A stretch of 64,000 bases of DNA from Streptomyces kurssanovii (GTDB taxonomy: Bacteria; Actinomycetota; Actinomycetes; Streptomycetales; Streptomycetaceae): contig NZ_BMTN01000026.1 in NCBI RefSeq assembly GCF_014649695.1, forward strand, positions 1 through 64,000, written 5' to 3'. A model generated the notes under the pieces. The model was not told where the DNA came from, made no database searches, and saw only the letters and a list, made by a program, of their open reading frames with translations. This document shows, piece after piece, positions 41,338 through 50,050 of the stretch; position 1 is the first letter of the stretch, and each line of letters opens with the position of its first letter. A program made the translations under genes and the position numbers.

Positions 41338-44300
41338 TCAGGTCCTGACACGCTTCACCTCGACGCGGTCGGGCGGGAAGCGGTCGATGCCGACGACCGG
41401 GGTGTCGTCCGAGACGGTGATCTTCAGCTCGGGCATCACGACGAGCGGTCCGATGTCGACGGGCGCTCCGGACGGTGAGCACTGCCAGAGCTCCAGGGAG
41501 GTGAGCGCGGGCAGCTCGCGCAGCGCGGTGAGGCCGTACGGCAGTTCGCACCGCCAGAGGTGCAGGTGCCGCAGCGTGGAGTGGCCGAGGAGCGGACGCG
41601 GGTCGAGAGGGTCGACCTCGTACAGGCTCAGACTCGTCAGCGACGCCGGCAGCGGCAGACGCGACAGTTGACGCAGCTGCGACTGGCCCGCGATCGTCAG
41701 CCCCTCCAGCAACGGCCACCGCTCGATGCCCTCCAGGCTCACATAGCGGGTCTGGTGGTGGAGCCCGAGATGCACGAGACCCGGTCCGACCGGCAGTTCC
41801 TCGAGGCTCTCGATGAGCAGCGGCTGGGAGAGGTTCACGCTGCGCAGGTCGGGCATGTCCCGCAGGGGCTCGATCGACACCTCCGGGTGAACTTCCCAGA
41901 GCGAGAGTCGCTCGAGTCCGGGCCGCGCCAGCGGCCGCAGGTCACGCAGTTCGGGGCACCGGCTCAGACCGACATCCTTGAGCCGCCGGAACGACGCGAG
42001 CGGCGTGAGATCGTCCACCACGCCGTTCTCGTACAGGAAAAGCCACTCGGGGTCCTCCACCGCGAGCAGCGGAGTGAGGTCGTGGTGGTCACCCGCCAGA
42101 TGGAGGCGCCGGGCCTTGGGTATGTGGCGGAGGGCGTGGAGCTGTTCGGGGGTCTGGACATGCAGGTACGCGGTGTTCCACGCCCCGGCGGCCAGCACGT
42201 CCCTGGCGTACGACTCGGTGTCGAACGAGCCCCACGCCGTCGACACCTGGAACGCCACGGACAGCCGTGCGTCCTCCCGGAACCGCGCGGCCACCTCGAA
42301 CGCGGCGTCCCCTTTGATCAGGGCCGCCGTGCGTACCACGGCCGCCGCCGTGTACTCCTCCAGATCCTCCGGTCCCGGCAGCAGTTCCAGCACCAGCTCA
42401 CCGACCTTGGCGAGCTGCGCCGCGTCCTCCTGGGTGCGCGGGGGCAGCAGCTCCTGCGTGCGCGACTGCACCGTCGCGCGGATCTCCGGGTCCAGCTCCG
42501 GGGCGTGCTCCAGACAGGCCGCGGCGAGCAGCACCAGACGGTGCCGGTGGCGCTGCGCCCGGTCGGCGCGGCGCAGCAGGTGCCGCAGCAGCCGGGCCCG
42601 TTCCTCGACGCGGGCGTGACCGACGGCCATCTGCACCACGTCGTCCCACTGGTCGTCGTGTGCGTTCTGCACCAGGACCCCGAAGTCGCGGGCCTCCACC
42701 GCGGCCTTGGCGCCCAGATAGTCCTGGAACGTCCGGTGCACGAAGTCCACCGCACCCGGGCGGGGTTCACGCAGCAGACCGCTCCTGATGAGCAGATGGG
42801 AGAACACCTGCTCGGGGCTGCCCTGCACCTGCGGCATGGCGGCCAGCCATTCGGCCACCATCTCCACCGCCTCGGCGCGCTCGGCCTCCACCTGACCGTT
42901 GCGGATGAGCCAGTACGCCAGCCGCTGCAGCAGCGCCGTCTGCTCCTCACGTGTCAGATCGACGCCCTCCACACCGACGATCTCCCGCTCGGTGTCCCGC
43001 CGCACCAGCAGCATGTCGAGCGCGGCGTCGTACAGCTCCTTGCGGGCACGCGGCAGTTGCATCCTGCGGTCCCGGTTCAGCGCGCACAGCAGGGCGCACA
43101 TCAGCGGGTTGGTGGCCAGCCGGCCCAGATCACGGCGGGTGGAGACGGCCTTGCGCAGGGACGTCTCGTAGGTGTCGAGCTGGGCGCGTTCGGTCTGGGA
43201 CAGGCACTCCTGGCGCGCGGCTTCGTGCCAGTGGCCGATGAAGGAGCGGATGTCGTCGCGCTCCATCGGCAGCAGCGAGTGCCCGACGAATCCCTGGCGG
43301 GCCAGCCAGTCCTCCGGGACGGCCGACGGCCGGGTCGTCACCACGTACCGGGCGTCCGGGTAGGCGGCGATCAGCGACTTCAGCCAGTTCTCCGTACGGT
43401 GCCGCTGCCGTGAGGGGATCTCGTCCACCCCGTCGACCAGGATCAGCGCCCGGCCGTCCGTCAGCAGCTTCTCCGTCCAGCCGGTGGGTGCCTCACCGTG
43501 CAGCGGGACCCCCGCCGCCCGCAGGAAGGCGTCCGGCATCGGCAGGGTGTCGGACGACGTGAAGGCGCGCAGCCGCAACAGGAAGGGCACGCACCGGTTC
43601 CAGTCCTCCAGGTCCTTGCCGAAACTGCGCCGGGCGGCGTTCAGCGCCAGCCACTGCACCAGGGTGCTCTTGCCGGAGCCGGCGGCACCGCGCAGGACGA
43701 GCCGGTCGGCGGAGGACAGGATCTGCTCCGCCTTCACGGCGACCTGTCCGGTCCGGGGCAGGCCGAAACCTTCCTGGTGGGGTCCGTCCCCGCTGACGGC
43801 CAGGGAGATGTACGCCGTGTCCAGCGGCCACTCGCTCCCCGACCGGCCGAGCGTCAGCCCGAACAGCTCCAGACGCCCGTGGGTCTCGGCCACATAGTCC
43901 GCGTACCGTCCCTCGAAGCCGAGGGCCACCGCCTCCGGACGAGGGCCGAGCCGGTCCCTGACGTCCTCGACGAGTGTTTCCGTGCGTCCCGCCCTGCGGG
44001 TCTGCTCCACCGCCGCCCGTGCCATGAACGACTGGTCGGCGGTCAGGTTCTCGACCATGTGCGCACAGCACAACCGCAGCAGTTCGTCGTAGAGTTCCAC
44101 GCCCCGCTCGGCCAGGCCGGCCGCCGGGTCCCGCAGCGTCCGGAACAGCCGCTCCGGGTCGAGGTCCAGCGCGAACAGCCGGTCGGGACCGACCGTGCCC
44201 GCGGCCTGGACGGTGTCCCGTACCGCCTCGACGGCGGCCTCGCGCTCGTGGTCGGGCAGGTCGGCGTACGGGTCCGAGAGCCGGCCCGCGAGCTTCCTCG

Positions 44301-44448
44301 CCACCGGGGCCGGGTCCGGCCGGGGGAGCGGCGCGGCCCTGCGGCCCGTCACCAGGCCTGCCCCCGGGCGGACGGCGATCAGCGATTTCACGACGGTCAC
44401 GGCCAGCGTCCCGGCCAGCCGTAAGACGACGACTTCCAACCCCTGCAC
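41338..44448 (-). CDS. NACHT-LRR STAND NTPase (bacterial NLR-like)
   Basis: A 1036-residue protein with a complete NACHT module. An N-terminal helical region (about 1-230, starting with an unusually hydrophobic helix) precedes the P-loop LRGAAGSGKSTLVQW (GAAGSGKST at 254-262), Walker B ALILVDGVDEIP (334-345) and the sensor YVVTTRPS (368-375). A winged-helix/helical part follows with LATNPLMCALL and VDFVHRTFQDYLGAKA. The last 300 residues contain leucine-rich repeats (DLTPLASFRRLKDVGLSRCPELRDL and similar). GTG 44448 is chosen because GGAGG lies seven bases upstream. Bacterial NACHT proteins act in phage defence; no separate effector gene is adjacent. Confidence 0.9.
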   Translation of the reverse strand: MQGLEVVVLRLAGTLAVTVVKSLIAVRPGAGLVTGRRAAPLPRPDPAPVARKLAGRLSDPYADLPDHEREAAVEAVRDTVQAAGTVGPDRLFALDLDPERLFRTLRDPAAGLAERGVELYDELLRLCCAHMVENLTADQSFMARAAVEQTRRAGRTETLVEDVRDRLGPRPEAVALGFEGRYADYVAETHGRLELFGLTLGRSGSEWPLDTAYISLAVSGDGPHQEGFGLPRTGQVAVKAEQILSSADRLVLRGAAGSGKSTLVQWLALNAARRSFGKDLEDWNRCVPFLLRLRAFTSSDTLPMPDAFLRAAGVPLHGEAPTGWTEKLLTDGRALILVDGVDEIPSRQRHRTENWLKSLIAAYPDARYVVTTRPSAVPEDWLARQGFVGHSLLPMERDDIRSFIGHWHEAARQECLSQTERAQLDTYETSLRKAVSTRRDLGRLATNPLMCALLCALNRDRRMQLPRARKELYDAALDMLLVRRDTEREIVGVEGVDLTREEQTALLQRLAYWLIRNGQVEAERAEAVEMVAEWLAAMPQVQGSPEQVFSHLLIRSGLLREPRPGAVDFVHRTFQDYLGAKAAVEARDFGVLVQNAHDDQWDDVVQMAVGHARVEERARLLRHLLRRADRAQRHRHRLVLLAAACLEHAPELDPEIRATVQSRTQELLPPRTQEDAAQLAKVGELVLELLPGPEDLEEYTAAAVVRTAALIKGDAAFEVAARFREDARLSVAFQVSTAWGSFDTESYARDVLAAGAWNTAYLHVQTPEQLHALRHIPKARRLHLAGDHHDLTPLLAVEDPEWLFLYENGVVDDLTPLASFRRLKDVGLSRCPELRDLRPLARPGLERLSLWEVHPEVSIEPLRDMPDLRSVNLSQPLLIESLEELPVGPGLVHLGLHHQTRYVSLEGIERWPLLEGLTIAGQSQLRQLSRLPLPASLTSLSLYEVDPLDPRPLLGHSTLRHLHLWRCELPYGLTALRELPALTSLELWQCSPSGAPVDIGPLVVMPELKITVSDDTPVVGIDRFPPDRVEVKRVRT

Positions 44449-44635
44449 TGCGGTTCCTCCCCGTGAGCCCACCGGCCACCGGATCGTGCGGTCCGCGATC
44501 CGTGTCGCGCCGGTCATCGGTGCATGCCCGTAGTACGGAGGGGCCTACCCTCGGCGGGCGAAGACGGTCGCGGCACGCGCAGGCTGTCCGATGCCCTGCC
44601 GGGCGGGCGCCGGCGCACCGCACCCGGGGCCACGG

Positions 44636-46039
44636 TCATGCCGTGGCGGCCGGCCACCTCGGCGCGTCCGTCCCCCAGAACCCGGGCGGGCGCCCCCAGT
44701 CGGCCGGCCCGCCGTCGTAGCCGACCGCCGGAACGGCGTGACGCAGGCGCCCCATGGGGCTGTCCCTCTCGGTGAGCCACCGGTCGGCGTCGTGTGCCGC
44801 GATGTCGCCGTCCGGTGCCTTGACGAGCCCCGTGGTCAGCCAGGCCGCCGTCTGTGCGAGAGCGGCCTCCACCAGACGGGTTCCGCCCGCGCCGTGCTGT
44901 CCGGTCAGCGCGCGCAGCACCCCGGCGGCCAGCAGGTACCCGGTGCCGTGGTCGAGGGCCTGGGCAGGCAGTGTGCCCGGGCGGCCTTCGTCGCCCTCCG
45001 TGGCCGCGATGCCGGTCGCCGCCTGGACCAGGCTGTCGAAGCCGCGCCGCCCGTCCCACGGCCCGTACCGGCCCCAGGCCGACAGCCGGGCCACGACCAG
45101 GCCCGGACGGCGCTCGGCCAGCGCCTGTGGAGAGAGACCGAACCGGTCGAGGGCGCCCGGTCGGTAGCCGGTCACCACGACGTCGGCCAGGGCCAGCAGC
45201 TCCTCGAACGCGGCACGGTCCCCGACCGTGGCCAGGTCGAGCCGGGTGGAACGTTTCCCCACCCCGGTGTCGTTGTGGGCGTCCTGACTCTCCGGCAGAT
45301 GGGGGGAGTCGATCCGCAGCACGTCGGCGCCCAGCAGCGCGAGTGTCCGCGTGGCGACCGGTCCGGCCAGCACCCGGGTCAGGTCCAGCACGCGCAGGCC
45401 CGAACAGGGCAGGGACGCCCGGTCGTTCGCGGCCCGCGGCGGGCGGTCGTCACCGAGCCGCTCCACCCGCAGCAGCGGACGTCCCGCGGTGGCCGCACCC
45501 TGCGGGTGCCGCGCCCACTCGTCCCCGCCGCGCATGGCCACGGCCAGGCCACCTGCCGCGTACACGCTCTCCTCGATGTCCACGGCACGGCGTTCGCCGA
45601 TCGCGCCGGCGGCGTCCTCGACGTCGGCGTCCTCCGGCAGGGACAGCGCTTCGAGCAACCGTGCCCGGTGGTGCGGGTAGTTGGCGTGAGTGCGCACCCA
45701 CCCGTCGGAGGCGCGCCAGAACCGGGACAGCGGTGCGAACGTGGTCGGCGCCACGCCGTCCACCCGCACCAGCCTGTCACTGAGGAACGCCGTGGCCACC
45801 GCACCGTCGTCGACGGTCACGGAGGCGACCGGACCGCCGCCGCGCCGCGCGGCCAGCTCTGCGGCGGCGAGGGAGCAGACCCCGACGGTGGCGCGCGCCA
45901 GCTCCATGACCGGCAGCCGGGACGGCAGGGAGCCGCCGCCCTTGTGGACGACACGGCCGAGCAGGGCCGGATCACCACCCAGTGCCGCCCATGCCTGGGC
46001 GGTACCGCTGGACTGGAAACCGGAGAGTGAGTGGGTCAT
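44636..46039 (-). CDS. CaiB/BaiF family (class III) CoA-transferase
   Basis: A 467-residue protein with the family motifs RVLDLTRVLAGPVATRTLALLGADVLRIDSPHLPES and LDLATVGDRAAFEELLALADVVVTGYRPGALDRFGLSPQAL, then WGRYGPWDGRRGFDSLVQAATGIA holding the catalytic Asp of FDxxxQA. An N-terminal extension of about 200 residues is a second, degenerate CaiB-like half (PALLGRVVHKGGGSLPSRLPVMELARATVGVCSLAAAELA), seen in several actinobacterial members. The acyl-CoA substrate is unknown. The start codon lies in the loop of an 8-base inverted repeat. Confidence 0.88.
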   Translation of the reverse strand: MTHSLSGFQSSGTAQAWAALGGDPALLGRVVHKGGGSLPSRLPVMELARATVGVCSLAAAELAARRGGGPVASVTVDDGAVATAFLSDRLVRVDGVAPTTFAPLSRFWRASDGWVRTHANYPHHRARLLEALSLPEDADVEDAAGAIGERRAVDIEESVYAAGGLAVAMRGGDEWARHPQGAATAGRPLLRVERLGDDRPPRAANDRASLPCSGLRVLDLTRVLAGPVATRTLALLGADVLRIDSPHLPESQDAHNDTGVGKRSTRLDLATVGDRAAFEELLALADVVVTGYRPGALDRFGLSPQALAERRPGLVVARLSAWGRYGPWDGRRGFDSLVQAATGIAATEGDEGRPGTLPAQALDHGTGYLLAAGVLRALTGQHGAGGTRLVEAALAQTAAWLTTGLVKAPDGDIAAHDADRWLTERDSPMGRLRHAVPAVGYDGGPADWGRPPGFWGTDAPRWPAATA

Positions 46040-46048
46040 GCACTCACT
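46026..46048 (-). promoter_or_regulatory. inverted repeat around the CoA-transferase start codon
   Basis: AGTGAGTG (46026-46033) and CACTCACT (46041-46048) are perfect complements with the ATG start codon in the seven-base loop. It could be an operator or an mRNA hairpin affecting initiation. Confidence 0.45.
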
Positions 46049-46070
46049 ATGGCACCGGCGCCACAACGCA

Positions 46071-46103
46071 AGGGGCCCGGTGCGGATCCCGCACCGGGCC
46101 CCT
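46071..46103 (-). terminator. terminator of the subtilase gene
   Basis: AGGGGCCCGGTGCGG and CCGCACCGGGCCCCT form a perfect 15-base-pair stem with a three-base loop between the subtilase stop and the CoA-transferase start. Confidence 0.85.
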
Positions 46104-46115
46104 CACAGGAAGCCG

Positions 46116-47645
46116 CTAGCGGCGGACCGCGTCCAGAGCGTCGGTGACGCCCGTGCCGTAGAAGCCGTTGTCGCGCTCGCCGCCCTCGCACACAGCGTCG
46201 ACGGTGCCGTTGCCGTCGATGTCGTACGGGTTGGTGCACGCCGTGTCGTCAGCCTGCGCGTACAGCAGACCCTTGACCAGGGCCGGCGGTGCGTACGGGT
46301 GGGTCGACTTGATCAGCGCCGCCACGCCCGCGACGTGCGGGGAGGCCATCGACGTACCGGCCTTGTAGCCGTAGCCGCCCGGAACCGTGGAGAGGATCCG
46401 GCCGTCGACCGCCGGCGCGTCCGGCGCCTGGTAGCGCGTCGAGTCGCCGCCCGGAGCGGAGATGTCGATCACGCCGTCGCCGTAGTTGGAGTACGAGGCC
46501 TTCAGGCCCTTCGCACCCAGCGCGGACACCGTGACGACGCCCGGGATCTGCGTCGGGATGTCGAGGCACTCGCGCGGGTTGATGACCCGCTCGACCGGGG
46601 TGGTGTCGTTCGGGCTCGTGGTGTCGGTGAGCTCGTCCGCCGCCAGGTCCATACGGGAGTTGCCGGCCGCGGCCACGTTCACCGCGCCCTTGCCCTCCGC
46701 GTAGCGGGTGGCGCGGGAGACGGCCTCGACGAGGGCCTTCTGGTCCGCGTCGTTCTTGCAGTTGAACAGCCACGGGTCCGTGTAGTAGCTGTTGTTGGTC
46801 ACGTCGACGCCGTGCTCCGCCGCCCACACGAAGCCACAGACGACGGCCTCGGTGTAGAAGAAGCCGTCGGGCTGCGAGACCTTGATGCCGGAGACCTTCA
46901 CGCCCGGCGCGACGCCGGTGACGCCGACGCCGTTCTTCGCGGCGGCGATCGTGCCCGCGACGTGGGTGCCGTGGTCGGACTCGGTCGGACCCGGACGCCA
47001 GGCGCCGTCCGCCGTGTTCGGCACGCCGCCCACGCAGCTGACGGAGGCCTCGCGGTCGAAGTTCGGCGCGAGGTCCGGGTGGGTGTCGTCGACACCCGTG
47101 TCGATGACCGCGACCGTGACCTTGTCACTGCCGAGGGTCTTCTCGTGCGCCTTGTCGGCCTTGATGGCCGGGAGGTCCCACTGCAGGGGCTCCAGCGGGT
47201 CCTGGTCCGAGGACGCCACCGCGGCGGAGGCCTTCGCCTCGTCGGCGGTGAGCGGGCGCTCCGACTCGATGGCCATGTCGGCCGAGGGCGCCAGAGGCGC
47301 GGTGCGCGTGGCACCGGCCGACGCCACGCCCCGCACACCGCGGATGGTCGTGGCGAAGTCCGGGTTCTGCGAGTGGACGACGATGACGCCTATCTGGTCG
47401 TAGGACATCACCACCGTTCCGCCGGCCTTGGCTATGGCCTTCTTGACCGACTTTGCGGTGCCGTGACCGCCCTTCACGTTCACGACGTACGACAGCTTGG
47501 GTCCGTCCGCCTGGACCGCCGCAGGTACGTCGTCGACCGGCGCCGCCGTAGCGGCCCCCGCGGGCAGGAAGCCGAGCGAGGCCGTGAGCGCCAGACCGGC
47601 GGGCAGCGCGAGTGCGCGGCGCCGTCTGGATCCCAGATGAGCCAT
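46116..47645 (-). CDS. secreted S8 family serine protease (subtilase)
   Basis: A 509-residue preproenzyme. A Sec/Tat-like signal peptide (GSRRRRALALPAGLALTASLGFLPAGAATAA) is followed by an inhibitor-I9-like propeptide (LSYVVNVKGGHGTAKSVKKAIAKAGGTVVMSYDQIGVIVVHSQ). The catalytic triad is complete: Asp 182 in VAVIDTGVDDTHPDL, His 225 in DHGTHVAGTIAA, Ser 432 in GTSMASPHVAGVAAL, with an oxyanion Asn in VTNNSYY. It probably serves extracellular protein degradation. It is divergent from the symporter operon across about 255 bases. Confidence 0.95.
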   Translation of the reverse strand: MAHLGSRRRRALALPAGLALTASLGFLPAGAATAAPVDDVPAAVQADGPKLSYVVNVKGGHGTAKSVKKAIAKAGGTVVMSYDQIGVIVVHSQNPDFATTIRGVRGVASAGATRTAPLAPSADMAIESERPLTADEAKASAAVASSDQDPLEPLQWDLPAIKADKAHEKTLGSDKVTVAVIDTGVDDTHPDLAPNFDREASVSCVGGVPNTADGAWRPGPTESDHGTHVAGTIAAAKNGVGVTGVAPGVKVSGIKVSQPDGFFYTEAVVCGFVWAAEHGVDVTNNSYYTDPWLFNCKNDADQKALVEAVSRATRYAEGKGAVNVAAAGNSRMDLAADELTDTTSPNDTTPVERVINPRECLDIPTQIPGVVTVSALGAKGLKASYSNYGDGVIDISAPGGDSTRYQAPDAPAVDGRILSTVPGGYGYKAGTSMASPHVAGVAALIKSTHPYAPPALVKGLLYAQADDTACTNPYDIDGNGTVDAVCEGGERDNGFYGTGVTDALDAVRR

Positions 47646-47900
47646 GGGTTCTCCACATCATCCGTGACAACCGCCCAGACACCCCTGTGCGAATGGGCGG
47701 GTACATGACGAGCGAAACTATCGCTGATCAAGGTCCGGATTCAATGAGTTCGCGAAGGAAGTACAGAAGAAAAAGACCAGGGCTGAACCAGTTCGGCGCG
47801 CGCTCCGTGCCGTTGTCAGGGAGTGGGACACCATCGAACCGCCCCTGCCAGTGACATCCCCGAGTCCATCCCCACCGCACCCGCGTCGCGAGGAGATTCC

Positions 47901-48266
47901 GTGACCACCGAGGCACCGCCGCCCGAGCGCGATACGCAGACCAGCACCGCCCAGCCCACGACCGAGTCGTTCGTGCAGGTGCAGCAGAGTACGGAATTCG
48001 GCGAACTGCGCCGCACGTACCGTTCCTTCGCCTTCCCCCTGACCATCGCGTTCATCGCCTGGTACCTGCTCTACGTCCTGCTCTCGAACTACGCCGGCGG
48101 CTTCATGGGCACGAAGCTCTTCGGCAACATCAACGTCGCTCTGGTCTTCGGCCTCGCGCAGTTCCTGACCACGTTCCTCATCGCCTGGTTCTACTCCCGG
48201 CACGCCGCCGCGAAGCTGGACCCGAAGGCCGAGGCCATCAAGTCCCGTATGGAGGCCGACGCATGA
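47901..48266 (+). CDS. DUF485 membrane protein (YjcH-like symporter subunit)
   Basis: A 121-residue protein with two transmembrane helices (FPLTIAFIAWYLLYVLLSNYAGGF and VALVFGLAQFLTTFLIAWFYSRHA) and the DUF485 landmarks FGELRRTYRSFAFPLT and KLDPKAEAIKSRME. The family is encoded just before acetate/solute:sodium symporters. GTG 47901 has GAGGAG six bases upstream; the stop overlaps the actP-like start by four bases, so both are made together. Confidence 0.9.
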   Translation: MTTEAPPPERDTQTSTAQPTTESFVQVQQSTEFGELRRTYRSFAFPLTIAFIAWYLLYVLLSNYAGGFMGTKLFGNINVALVFGLAQFLTTFLIAWFYSRHAAAKLDPKAEAIKSRMEADA

Positions 48267-49900
48267 GCCCCGTCCTGCACCTAGCGGCCTCGAACGCCAC
48301 GACCGAGCACCGGCCGCTGATCATCACACTCTTCGCGGCCTTCGTCGTCGGGACGCTGTTCATCACCGTCTGGGCCGGCCGGCAGACCAAGGACGCCGCC
48401 GACTTCTACGCGGGCGGACGCCAGTTCACCGGCTTCCAGAACGGGCTCGCCATCTCGGGTGACTACATGTCGGCCGCCTCGTTCCTCGGCATCGCCGGCG
48501 CCATCGCCCTCTTCGGCTACGACGGCTTCCTCTACTCGATCGGCTTCCTGGTCGCCTGGCTCGTCGCCCTGCTGCTGGTCGCCGAGCCGCTGCGCAACTC
48601 CGGCCGCTACACGATGGGCGACGTCCTCGCCTACCGGATGCGCCAGCGCCCGGTCCGTACCGCCGCGGGCGTCTCCACCATCGTCGTCTCGATCTTCTAC
48701 CTGCTCGCGCAGATGGCGGGCGCGGGCATCCTCGTCTCGCTGCTGCTTGGCATCACCAGCGACGGTGGAAAGATCGCGATCGTCGCCCTCGTCGGTCTGC
48801 TGATGATCGTCTATGTGACCATCGGCGGGATGAAGGGCACCACCTGGGTGCAGATGGTCAAGGCCGTCCTGCTCATCGCGGGCACCCTGCTCATCACGTT
48901 CCTGGTGCTGTGGAAGTTCAACTTCAACATCTCCGACCTGCTCGGAGAGGCGGCGAAGAACAGCGAGGTCGGACAGAAGGGCAACCCCGACGCCTTCCTC
49001 GAGCCCGGCCTCAAGTACGGCGTCGACGGTATGACGAAGCTCGACTTCATCTCCCTCGGCATCGCGCTCGTCCTCGGCACCGCCGGACTCCCGCACATCC
49101 TCATCCGCTTCTACACGGTGCCCACCGCCAAGGCCGCGCGTAAGTCCGTCAACTGGGCCATCGGCATCATCGGCGCCTTCTACCTGATGACCATCGCGCT
49201 CGGCTTCGGCGCCGCCGCGCTGGTCGGACCCGCGGAGATCAAGGCGTCCAACCCGGCGGGCAACACCGCTGCCCCGCTGCTCGCCCTGCACATCGGCGGC
49301 GTCGACTCCGCCTGGGGCGCGATCCTGCTCGCCGTGATCTCGGCCGTCGCCTTCGCCACCATCCTCGCCGTCGTCGCCGGACTCACGCTGGCCTCCTCGT
49401 CGTCGTTCGCGCACGACATCTACGCCAACGTCATCCGCAGGGGACAGGCCACGGAGAAGGAGGAGGTCCGAGCCGCGCGCTGGGCGACCGTCTTCATCGG
49501 CATCGTGTCCATCGCCCTCGGCGCGCTCGCCCGCGACCTGAACGTGGCCGGCCTCGTCGCCCTCGCCTTCGCGGTCGCCGCCTCGGCCAACCTGCCCACG
49601 ATCCTCTACAGCCTGTTCTGGAAGAGGTTCACCACCCAGGGCGCCCTGTGGTCCATCTACGGAGGCCTCGCCTCCTCTGTGTTCCTGGTCCTGTTCTCGC
49701 CGGTGGTCTCCGGCAGCCCGTCCGCGATGTTCCCGAGCGTGGACTTCGCCTGGTTCCCGCTCTCCAACCCGGGTCTCATCTCCATCCCGCTGGGCTTCCT
49801 GCTCGGCTGGCTGGGCTCGATCCTGACCAAGGAGAAGCCCGACGAGGGCAAGTACGCCGAGCTCGAGGTCAAGTCCCTCACCGGCATCGGCGCCCACTGA
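48263..49900 (+). CDS. solute:sodium symporter, acetate permease type (ActP-like)
   Basis: A 545-residue SSS-family permease with about 13 transmembrane helices. DFYAGGRQFTGFQNGLAISGDYMSAASFLGIAGAIALFGYDG is the acetate-permease N-terminal signature, followed by YTMGDVLAYRMRQRPVRTAAG and GTAGLPHILIRFYTVPTAKAARKSVNWA, the sodium-site region. In E. coli the yjcH-actP pair imports acetate and glycolate, and the same gene order here suggests monocarboxylate uptake. Confidence 0.93.
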   Translation: MSPVLHLAASNATTEHRPLIITLFAAFVVGTLFITVWAGRQTKDAADFYAGGRQFTGFQNGLAISGDYMSAASFLGIAGAIALFGYDGFLYSIGFLVAWLVALLLVAEPLRNSGRYTMGDVLAYRMRQRPVRTAAGVSTIVVSIFYLLAQMAGAGILVSLLLGITSDGGKIAIVALVGLLMIVYVTIGGMKGTTWVQMVKAVLLIAGTLLITFLVLWKFNFNISDLLGEAAKNSEVGQKGNPDAFLEPGLKYGVDGMTKLDFISLGIALVLGTAGLPHILIRFYTVPTAKAARKSVNWAIGIIGAFYLMTIALGFGAAALVGPAEIKASNPAGNTAAPLLALHIGGVDSAWGAILLAVISAVAFATILAVVAGLTLASSSSFAHDIYANVIRRGQATEKEEVRAARWATVFIGIVSIALGALARDLNVAGLVALAFAVAASANLPTILYSLFWKRFTTQGALWSIYGGLASSVFLVLFSPVVSGSPSAMFPSVDFAWFPLSNPGLISIPLGFLLGWLGSILTKEKPDEGKYAELEVKSLTGIGAH

Positions 49901-49925
49901 GAGGAAAACGACACACGCATGTCAG

Positions 49926-49957
49926 CGGCCGCGTCGTAGGGTCCTACGACGCGGCCG
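49926..49957 (+). terminator. terminator of the symporter operon
   Basis: CGGCCGCGTCGTAGG and CCTACGACGCGGCCG are perfect 15-base complements with GT between them, 25 bases beyond the symporter stop. Confidence 0.85.
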
Positions 49958-50050
49958 TGCCGTACCTCGTGCCAATCGGGCCCTGGTGTTGTCGGCGCCG
50001 TCGCGTAGGCTCGAAACCGTCGGATCCGCGAATAGGGGAGGGGGCCCACA

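Noticed and set aside
40500-41351. N-terminal extension of the exonuclease into the VIT gene region
   Set aside because: The frame stays open but is antisense to the transporter; exonuclease homology begins at 40499.
41560-43413. 617-codon plus-strand frame opposite the NACHT gene
   Set aside because: It is a shadow; the minus strand has the P-loop, Walker B and leucine-rich repeats.
45690-47708. 672-codon plus-strand frame opposite the subtilase
   Set aside because: The minus strand encodes a complete Asp-His-Ser triad; the plus frame is Arg/Val-rich noise.
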